Below, piece by piece: positions 25,858-32,094 of a stretch of DNA of 38,019 nt. Source of the stretch: Canibacter zhuwentaonis (lineage in GTDB: Bacteria; Actinomycetota; Actinomycetes; Actinomycetales; Microbacteriaceae); assembly GCF_018531145.1 (NCBI RefSeq), contig NZ_JAHDSZ010000013.1:1-38019 (forward strand), given 5' to 3'. Numbering within the stretch: position 1 is the first letter of the stretch; each line of letters begins with the position of its first letter. Made by a program: the position numbers and the translations under genes. A model generated the notes under the pieces. That model saw only the letters and a program-made list of their open reading frames with translations. It was not told the origin of the DNA and did not search any database.

Positions 25858-27687
25858 CTAGCTGCGCGGCGTAAATCCGTGGCGGATCAGGGTCGCGCGC
25901 AGCACCTCGCGATCATCGATGCTGTGCACAACACCGGCGGCAAACTCCTGCGTTGTTTCAGGACCGCGCCCGGCAATAATCAGCTTGTCACCTGGCGCGA
26001 GCTGCGCCACCGCACGCTCAATTGCAGCTTCGCGCGGCGCAATTTCTAAAATCTCAGTTGCGCGCCGCGCACTCGCCGTTACACCCCTGCACCCGGCTAA
26101 AATATCCGCTCGAATTGGCGCAGGATCATCACCGTGCGGCTCATCATCGGTTACGATCACAGTGTCCGCGTGCTTAACCGCCACCGCACCCATCAGCGGC
26201 CGCTTCTCAACCTCACGCTTACCCGTCGCACCAAACACAATCGTTGTGCGCCCGCCGTGCGCGCGACTGCCGCCGATCTCTGTGAGCACCCGCTCTAGCG
26301 CGTCGGGGTTGTGCGCAAAATCAACAATCGCAAAGGGGCTGTCGCTGATCACCTGCATTCGCCCCGGCACTTTTGGCGACAGGGTGAGCGGATCGCACAA
26401 AACCTCCTGCAGCTGCGCGGCGGTAATTCCGGACTCGTAGACCATTGCAACGGCCAGCGCCGCGTTTGTGACGTTAAACCTGCCCGGCATAAGCGTTGTC
26501 GCCCGCAAAACCTCGCCGGTGCTGCGGCGCATCACAAAACTCTGCCCTACGGTGACCTCCTGCCCTGCGACACCGACCAGTACGGCGCTGTTGTTTTGCC
26601 CGGCTGCGACCTCATCGGCGATATGATCCGCCCGTTCTGCGACTGCAACGGTCCAATGCGGGCAGTTAGACACAGCAGCTGCGGCCGGATATCCGCTTTC
26701 TTCATCGTAAAGCGCAATCGTGCTGCCGGGCAGGCGCTCACAGGCGCGCGCCAGCATTTGCTCACCGTATTCCCCTGCAACGTGAACAACCGCCGTTTTT
26801 GCGTGCTCGGGCGTGAACAAGCGCGCCTTGCTCTCGAAATAATTTGCCATGCTCAAGTGCAAATCAAGGTGGTCCTGGGTTAAATTAGTAAAACCCGCAA
26901 CATCGTAGCGCACCCCGCTCACCCGCCCGTAGTCGAGCGCGTGCGATGACACCTCCATAATTGCCGCGCGGATGCCCTGCTCCCGCATTGTCGCCAGCAA
27001 TGCGTGAGTTTCCGAGGCTTCCGGGGTAGTCATGGTGCTCGGCAGGGTGACAGAGCCGATGCGCGTTTCAATCGTGCCGATAAGCCCGGTGGGCTGCTTG
27101 AGCGCCCCAAATATCTGGGCGATAATATAGCTTGTTGTGGTTTTGCCGTTTGTGCCGGTGATTGCGAACTTGGCGGGCATCGTCTCCGCCGCCAGGTCAC
27201 GGTTGTAAATAAACTCGGCAACCGCGCCAATGCTGGCGCGCACACTATCGACAATAATTGTGGGCAGCGGAGTTTGCGCCTGTACCCGCTCGCTCGCAAG
27301 TGCCCCCGCCTGCTCGAACTGCTCCGCCCGCGCCTGCCCATGCTCCGGCGACACCTGCTCGCGCGTGCCCTGCGCCCGCCCGCATCCGTACCCCTGCGCC
27401 GCACACCGATCCGTTAGAATTGCCCGTGCTCCTGCGGCGCGTGCCTGCGGCACATAGTCAATCCCGTGCCGCGTAGCTCCGGCAAGCGCGATGTAGAGAT
27501 CCCCCGGCTGCACTGTGCGCGAGTCCAGGCTCACACCCGTCACGGTGACCTGCGCAGCAGGTGATCCGCCATCTGGCACAGCAACCTCGGCGGCGTGCCC
27601 CGCACGATGCAGACACCGCGCTATCTCCTCAAGCGAACTTGCCCGCTTAGCGGGGCGCATAAACTGCGAAGCTGAGTGCTGTGACAT
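25858..27687 (-). CDS. murE: UDP-MurNAc-tripeptide ligase MurE (non-DAP specificity motif)
   Basis: 609 residues, longer than the usual about 490-520. Mur ligase domains: N-terminal UDP-binding (LDSRTVQPGDLYIALAGA), ATP-binding loop ITGTNGKTTTSYIIAQIF, central TTPEASETHALLATM and MEVSSHALDYGRV, C-terminal FAHNPDALERVL. It adds the third amino acid to the peptidoglycan stem. The specificity motif, DNPR in DAP-adding enzymes, reads DEPH here (TDDEPHGDDPAPIR), so meso-DAP is unlikely; lysine, ornithine or diaminobutyrate are candidates. The extra length is mainly an insert near residues 95-140 rich in Gln, Glu and Ala. The murF and mra genes that usually flank it are not in the window. Confidence 0.93.
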   Translation of the reverse strand: MSQHSASQFMRPAKRASSLEEIARCLHRAGHAAEVAVPDGGSPAAQVTVTGVSLDSRTVQPGDLYIALAGATRHGIDYVPQARAAGARAILTDRCAAQGYGCGRAQGTREQVSPEHGQARAEQFEQAGALASERVQAQTPLPTIIVDSVRASIGAVAEFIYNRDLAAETMPAKFAITGTNGKTTTSYIIAQIFGALKQPTGLIGTIETRIGSVTLPSTMTTPEASETHALLATMREQGIRAAIMEVSSHALDYGRVSGVRYDVAGFTNLTQDHLDLHLSMANYFESKARLFTPEHAKTAVVHVAGEYGEQMLARACERLPGSTIALYDEESGYPAAAAVSNCPHWTVAVAERADHIADEVAAGQNNSAVLVGVAGQEVTVGQSFVMRRSTGEVLRATTLMPGRFNVTNAALAVAMVYESGITAAQLQEVLCDPLTLSPKVPGRMQVISDSPFAIVDFAHNPDALERVLTEIGGSRAHGGRTTIVFGATGKREVEKRPLMGAVAVKHADTVIVTDDEPHGDDPAPIRADILAGCRGVTASARRATEILEIAPREAAIERAVAQLAPGDKLIIAGRGPETTQEFAAGVVHSIDDREVLRATLIRHGFTPRS

Positions 27688-27719
27688 TATTCCCCTTTAT
27701 ATAGCACTGTTGTAAACAT

Positions 27720-28052
27720 CTAAACGGCCTGCCGCCGCAGGGCGTAAAACCGCTGCAGATCAACCGCACTCCCAACAACCGCCGGCGGCAGCGCACACTC
27801 GCGGTAGTATTTCCAGGATATCCGCTCCGTGTCACCCGGGAGCACCGTGTTTGCGCCAGCGTGCCAGCGCTTTAGCTGTGCCGGTTTATAAGAGTAGTAG
27901 GTGAATAAAAAATCTTCAATCGGGTGTTTAATGCCGCGTGCGCGGCGCGCTAAGTGTGCTCGTGTGAATGCGTCTGCGCGGGCTTGATGGCTGGCGGCGC
28001 GCGCCTGCCACTGCTTCGGCTCGAGCACTGTCACACTTTTAGCAGCGCTCAT
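27720..28052 (-). pseudogene. Truncated actinobacterial '3-methyladenine DNA glycosylase'-type gene (N-terminal third)
   Basis: 110 residues. The first about 95 match the start of a roughly 290-residue actinobacterial protein often labelled 3-methyladenine DNA glycosylase (RADAFTRAHLARRARGIKHPIEDFLFTYYSYKPAQLKRWHAGA). The frame then stops after RFYALRRQAV, and murE begins only 32 bases later, so about two thirds has been deleted. It is translationally coupled to the S4 gene (ATGA overlap at 28049-28052). A shortened but expressed protein cannot be excluded, but loss of the conserved C-terminal regions makes function doubtful. The family label itself is a database habit, not proven activity. 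Confidence 0.65.
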
Positions 28053-28429
28053 AACAGCTTGCCTCGCACAAAACCCCGCAGTCTATCAAGCTGTCTGCGT
28101 TCTTTTTTCGACGGCCTGCCCGCGCCCGCATCTCGCAGCACAGGAGCTGCGCGTTCGGCTTTGGACGGCGCGGACGGGGTTAAATCGGTAAACAATTTTG
28201 CGGTCTCTGTGGCGCTGCCCCGCTTGCTAGCAAAGCCTATAACTTCGTGCAGCTTAAAAGTGTCACCGATAGTAACTCGCACTCTATCCCCCACAGTAAC
28301 GTGTTGAGCCGGTTTTGCAGTAACCCCATTAATTCTAACGTGCCCGGCTTTGCACGCCGCTGTTGCGCGACTGCGCGTTTTTGCCAGCCGCGCGGCCCAG
28401 ATCCACACGTCTACCCTAATACCACTCAT
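28049..28429 (-). CDS. RNA-binding S4-domain protein (Hsp15-like)
   Basis: 126 residues. The S4 fold is in the N-terminal 60: RVDVWIWAARLAKTRSRATAACKAGHVRINGVTAKPAQHVTVGDRV, followed by a basic tail (GRPSKKERRQLDRLRGFVRGK). Hsp15-type proteins bind stalled 50S subunits carrying peptidyl-tRNA and help recycle them. It overlaps the truncated gene by 4 bases and is probably the first gene of a leftward murE transcript. Confidence 0.92.
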   Translation of the reverse strand: MSGIRVDVWIWAARLAKTRSRATAACKAGHVRINGVTAKPAQHVTVGDRVRVTIGDTFKLHEVIGFASKRGSATETAKLFTDLTPSAPSKAERAAPVLRDAGAGRPSKKERRQLDRLRGFVRGKLL

Positions 28430-28485
28430 ACCCTTAAATCCTAGCGGGTATAATTGCTCTCAAGCTCAGGCTACTATCTAGCACC

Positions 28486-29115
28486 ATGACAACCTATAAA
28501 ACCATTGCACGCCCCGTATCTCACGAAATAGAGATCAGCCGCTCCAGATTTATCACTCGTCTAGAGCGGATCAGTTCTGACTCTGCTGCGCGGCAGGTTA
28601 TATCCGCAATAAAATCTGAGCACCCTAAGGCTCACCACCACTGCACCGCATTTATTATTGGCGCGGCGGGTGAAATTGCCAAGCACAATGATGACGGCGA
28701 GCCCGCGGGAACGGCTGGTGCACCGATGTATGAAACCCTCGCAAAGGCCGGAGTTAGCGACACGGTTGCTGTTGTCACCCGGTATTTTGGCGGGGTGCTG
28801 CTCGGAGCTGCGGGGCTAACTCGCGCGTATCGCGCCGCAGTTGCCGAAACCCTGCAGCGCTCAGAGTTTATAACGCGCACGCAAATGCGGCGGGCGCAGC
28901 TTGAGTGCGGCTACGAGTTTCACGCAAAAATTATGGTGCACGCCAGGCAAAGCGGCATCCATCCGGGGGAAGCTCACTATACGGATCGTGTAAGCCAGGA
29001 GTTTTGGGTGCCCCCGCCCGGCACAGAGGTGTTCAAAAATGCGGTTTCTGAAATTACCTCGGGGCAGAGTGAAATTGTGCTGCACGAGCTGACATTTATT
29101 GACCTGCCAGGTTAA
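28486..29115 (+). CDS. YigZ/IMPACT family protein
   Basis: 209 residues. The UPF0029 N-terminal domain contains EISRSRFITRLERI, HPKAHHHCTAFIIG, HNDDGEPAGTAGAPMYETL and VVTRYFGGVLLGAAGLTRAYRAAV, which is the full family signature; a C-terminal ferredoxin-like DUF1949 domain follows. Members are linked to translation regulation and, in Bacillus, to sporulation-independent stress, but the molecular role is unclear. It stands alone, divergent from the S4 gene and 29 bases before holB. Confidence 0.93.
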   Translation: MTTYKTIARPVSHEIEISRSRFITRLERISSDSAARQVISAIKSEHPKAHHHCTAFIIGAAGEIAKHNDDGEPAGTAGAPMYETLAKAGVSDTVAVVTRYFGGVLLGAAGLTRAYRAAVAETLQRSEFITRTQMRRAQLECGYEFHAKIMVHARQSGIHPGEAHYTDRVSQEFWVPPPGTEVFKNAVSEITSGQSEIVLHELTFIDLPG

Positions 29116-29144
29116 ATAGGCGTCTTATAGAATAGGATCTAAAC

Positions 29145-30287
29145 ATGGATTTTTGGAGCGAACTCGTTGGGCAAGAGGGCGCTGTGGCAACTCTGCAGAG
29201 CGCTGCTGACCCTAAAAACAGTGCTGACTTAGCTCACGCCTGGCTTATAACCGGCCCTCCTGGATCTGGCAGGTACAACGCCGCAACCCTGTTTGCGGCA
29301 GCTCTAATACACAACGCAAACTCCGATGTTTCACGTGAAACACTGCGCGGGCAAATAGTCTCCGGAAACCACCCAGACGTGACACTCGTGCGCACCTACA
29401 CAAGCGGAATTAACGTCTCAGAAATGCGCAAGGTCGCAGCAGAAGCGTACTATCTGCCAACTACCGCCAATAAAAAAATAATTATCATTGAGGACGCTGA
29501 CCGCATGAACGCCTACGCGGCAAACAGCCTGCTCAAAGCCCTCGAAGAACCGCCAGCAACAACCGTGTGGATACTCTGCGCGCCGGCTGAATCTGACCTG
29601 CTGCCGACTATCCGCTCCCGCACCAGGCTGGTGCGCCTGGTGACCCCTGATCCCGCAAAAACAGCGGCTCTCCTATCCGCTCACAGCGGCATCGATGCGG
29701 ATCTCGCCGCGCGCGTCGCCCGACTTGCACAGGGGCATATCGGCATGGCGCGGGCACTCGCGCAGAAACCCGAACTGCTGCAGCTGCGCGAAGATACAAT
29801 AACCGAGGTGCTGCGAATTCAATCGCCCAGCGACGCAATGACCGTCGCTGCTAAACTGCACAGCGCAGCAACCGAACACGGGGAGGCGCAGGTTGATGAG
29901 CGCATCATCCGCAAAAAAAACGAGATTAAACACGCTTACGGGCTTGCCCCGAACGATCCCGTGCCGCGCGAGCTAAGCGGCGAATTAACCAAAATAGAAG
30001 CCATGCGCAAAACCTGGCTAACACGCGCAAACATAGATGCCGTTGATAGAGTTCTACTAGACTTATTGACGCTCTGCCGAGATCTGTTTACGGTGCAGCT
30101 TAAAACCGGCGCGCCGCTGATAAACTCCGCTCAAGAACAACGCATAACCGCGCTCGGCGCAGCGCTCACCCCCGCCCAGATAGCAACTTTTATGACAGCC
30201 CTTGAAAAAGCTCGTATCCATATAACCCGCAACGTGAGGTCTCGTGACGCGCTCGAAGCCGCGCTAATCTCGCTGCTCACCATCTAG
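29145..30287 (+). CDS. holB: DNA polymerase III delta' subunit, without zinc cysteines
   Basis: 380 residues. AAA+ clamp-loader core: WLITGPPGSGRYNAATLFA (Walker A with Arg in place of Lys, as expected in delta'), MRKVAAEAYYLPTTANKKIIIIEDADRMNAYAANSLLKALEEPP (Walker B/DExx region) and TIRSRTRLVRL (arginine-finger SRC-like motif with T for C). It works with DnaX and HolA to load the beta clamp. The cysteine zinc module normally after Walker A (CxxC...C) is absent; this stretch reads NANSDVSRETLRGQIVSGNHPDV and contains a parS site at DNA level. tmk, usually upstream, is not here. Confidence 0.93.
   Translation: MDFWSELVGQEGAVATLQSAADPKNSADLAHAWLITGPPGSGRYNAATLFAAALIHNANSDVSRETLRGQIVSGNHPDVTLVRTYTSGINVSEMRKVAAEAYYLPTTANKKIIIIEDADRMNAYAANSLLKALEEPPATTVWILCAPAESDLLPTIRSRTRLVRLVTPDPAKTAALLSAHSGIDADLAARVARLAQGHIGMARALAQKPELLQLREDTITEVLRIQSPSDAMTVAAKLHSAATEHGEAQVDERIIRKKNEIKHAYGLAPNDPVPRELSGELTKIEAMRKTWLTRANIDAVDRVLLDLLTLCRDLFTVQLKTGAPLINSAQEQRITALGAALTPAQIATFMTALEKARIHITRNVRSRDALEAALISLLTI
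29327..29342. promoter_or_regulatory. parS: parS centromere site (ParB binding)
   Basis: TGTTTCACGTGAAACA, a perfect 16-bp palindrome and an exact match to the bacterial parS consensus. It lies inside holB, encoding DVSRET. ParB loads at such sites and spreads, giving chromosome segregation with ParA. parS sites cluster near oriC, so the window is probably origin-proximal. A chance perfect match to this 16-mer in 38 kb is about one in 100,000. Confidence 0.93.
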
Positions 30288-30312
30288 AAAACCGTTTTAA
30301 TCAGAGGAAAGT

Positions 30313-31854
30313 ATGCAAAAATCCAAGAGTGTGAAATCGAAAATATGCGCCGCAATTGCTGGCGGATCAGCTCTCGCCCTGTTTTTAAGCGGCTGCGCGC
30401 GAAACCAGCTGAGCGATGTTGTGCCGCCCGTGGTAGATAAAACGGTCGACTATACAAAACAAGAAATTACCTGGGGCAGCTGCCCGAACACCAATCTAGC
30501 AACCCCACGTGATGCAGAATGCGCCTATATTGAGGCACCTCTTGACTGGAGCAAGCCGGAGGCGAAAGAGGCCGTTAAACTGCAGCTGACCAAACTGCCC
30601 TCAAAATCAGAAAACCCTAAAGGCACAATTTTTGCTAACCCTGGCGGCCCCGGAGCGAGCGGAGTGAACTTTGTTTTGGGATCCGCGCAGGCGTTTGAAC
30701 AGCTGCGTGAAACATACGACATTGTCGGCTGGGCGCCTCGCGGAGTTGAGGCTTCAAGCGCCGTAAAATGCTACACCAACCAGGAGCTCGACGAGTCTCT
30801 CTACGGCAACGAAAAAACCCCCGAACCTGGCACTCAAGCGTGGCTTAATGAGGTGCACAAGAGTAATAAAGAACTCAGCGAGCGTTGCGAAAGTTACACA
30901 GGGTCTCTCTACAAGCACGTTGGCACGCGCAGCACTGTGCAAGATCTCAACCTGATGCGTGAGCTAGTGGGAGATGCCAAGCTGAACTATATCGGGCTTT
31001 CCTACGGCACCTACATCGGTGCTCGATACGCTGAAATGTTCCCGCAGCACGTGGGCAAAGTTGTGCTCGATGGGGCTTTAAAGCCTGATGCGGATGCTAG
31101 CGAGGTGGTCGCTGTGCAAACCAAAGGCTTTGAAAACGCGCTCAAAAACTACTGGAAGTACTGCGTTAGCGTGGAGTGCTCAACTGAAAAAACCGTTGCG
31201 GACGGTATGAAAATGGTCTCAAAACTGCTCGCTGATGTAAAGACCGACCCGATCAAAGCTGCTGACGGTCGCTGGGTCACCGACAGCGTGCTGCTAACTG
31301 CAATTGTAACCCCGCTGTACTCTGAAAATATGTGGCCGCTGCTGGAGGGGCTCTTCCAGAGCGTGAAAAATCGTGACGCGGGACCGGCGCTAGATTTGGC
31401 CGACCAGTATCATAACCGCGTAGACGGAAAGTACACCGACAACTCCAACTCCGCATTCACCGCCATTAACTGCGCCGATTATCCACCACAGCAGCCAGAT
31501 TTAGCAGCGATGCGCGCGGATGCCGCTAAGCTCGCACAGGATGCCCCCGTGTTTGGTCCGTATCAGGGCTATGGCGGGGTGAGCTGCTGGGGATGGCAGG
31601 CGGCGGGCGATCCGCAGCGAGCTAAGCCCATTTCTGCTCCCGGCGCTGAGCCGATTCTCGTGATTGGTACAACCGGTGATCCGGCCACCCCTTACGAGTG
31701 GGCGGAGGATCTTGCCGCGCAGCTAGAAAGCGCCAGTCTAATCACCTACGTTGGCGAGGGGCACGTTGCGTTTGGCAGAAGCTCGTGCGTTACACAAAAG
31801 GTGACGGAGTTCTTCAACGGTGCACCGGCAGCGCCCGCAACCTGTACCCAGTAA
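30313..31854 (+). CDS. Secreted alpha/beta-hydrolase lipoprotein (TAP-type peptidase)
   Basis: 513 residues. Lipoprotein signal with lipobox LSGC (about residue 30). Catalytic features: oxyanion loop ANPGGPGASGVNFV, nucleophile Ser in YIGLSYGTYIGARYAEMFP, Asp in IGTTGDPATPYEWA and His in EGHVAFGRSSC, followed by a TAP-like C-terminal domain. Members release N-terminal tripeptides or act as general esterases on the cell surface. Ribosome-binding site GAGGAAAG precedes ATG 30313. It lies downstream of holB, a conserved neighbour pair in actinobacteria. Confidence 0.93.
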   Translation: MQKSKSVKSKICAAIAGGSALALFLSGCARNQLSDVVPPVVDKTVDYTKQEITWGSCPNTNLATPRDAECAYIEAPLDWSKPEAKEAVKLQLTKLPSKSENPKGTIFANPGGPGASGVNFVLGSAQAFEQLRETYDIVGWAPRGVEASSAVKCYTNQELDESLYGNEKTPEPGTQAWLNEVHKSNKELSERCESYTGSLYKHVGTRSTVQDLNLMRELVGDAKLNYIGLSYGTYIGARYAEMFPQHVGKVVLDGALKPDADASEVVAVQTKGFENALKNYWKYCVSVECSTEKTVADGMKMVSKLLADVKTDPIKAADGRWVTDSVLLTAIVTPLYSENMWPLLEGLFQSVKNRDAGPALDLADQYHNRVDGKYTDNSNSAFTAINCADYPPQQPDLAAMRADAAKLAQDAPVFGPYQGYGGVSCWGWQAAGDPQRAKPISAPGAEPILVIGTTGDPATPYEWAEDLAAQLESASLITYVGEGHVAFGRSSCVTQKVTEFFNGAPAAPATCTQ

Positions 31855-31864
31855 TTCACCAGCG

Positions 31865-31903
31865 TTTTACCGCGCGCGCAATATTGTGGTGCGCGTGGTA
31901 AAA
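31865..31903 (+). terminator. Inverted repeat between hydrolase gene and tRNA-Thr
   Basis: Arms TTTTACCGCGCGC (31865-31877) and GCGCGTGGTAAAA (31891-31903) pair at 12 of 13 positions around a 13-base loop. It begins 10 bases after the hydrolase stop and is a likely terminator, though without a T-run on the plus strand. Its right end overlaps a TAAAAT box that could be the -10 of tRNA-Thr. Confidence 0.5.
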
Positions 31904-31923
31904 TAGCTGCGTGTTTTACACAC

Positions 31924-31995
31924 GCCACCTTAGCTCAGGGGTAGAGCAATTCCCTCGTAAAGAATAGGTCTCGGGTTCAAATCCCGAAGGTGGCT
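31924..31995 (+). tRNA. tRNA-Thr (anticodon CGT)
   Basis: 72 bases, all arms visible. Acceptor GCCACCT/AGGTGGC with U73; D stem GCTC/GAGC; anticodon loop CTCGTAA giving CGT (reads ACG, Thr); T stem TCGGG/CCCGA with loop TTCAAAT. The 31-39 pair in the anticodon stem is C-A, an unpaired end. CCA is not encoded. A T6 run follows 3 bases later. This is the border between core genes and the R-M island. Confidence 0.95.
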
Positions 31996-32094
31996 CGGTT
32001 TTTTGTGCGGGTGCTGTTGCTAGACGCGATTTACCCACCCGCTCTGTTGTGAGCCACTCGGGCGAAATGCACGGCACAAACCGCCCGGCACAAG

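Noticed and set aside
29913-29920. A8 run within holB, possible phase-variation or slippage site
   Set aside because: The frame is intact through it, it codes for common Lys-Lys-Asn, and A8 in an essential gene is more likely chance than a switch.
32007-32042. GCGGGTG/CACCCGC repeat after tRNA-Thr as an att site or terminator
   Set aside because: Only 7-bp arms with a 22-base loop, no T-run after it and no matching copy seen at the far end of the island.
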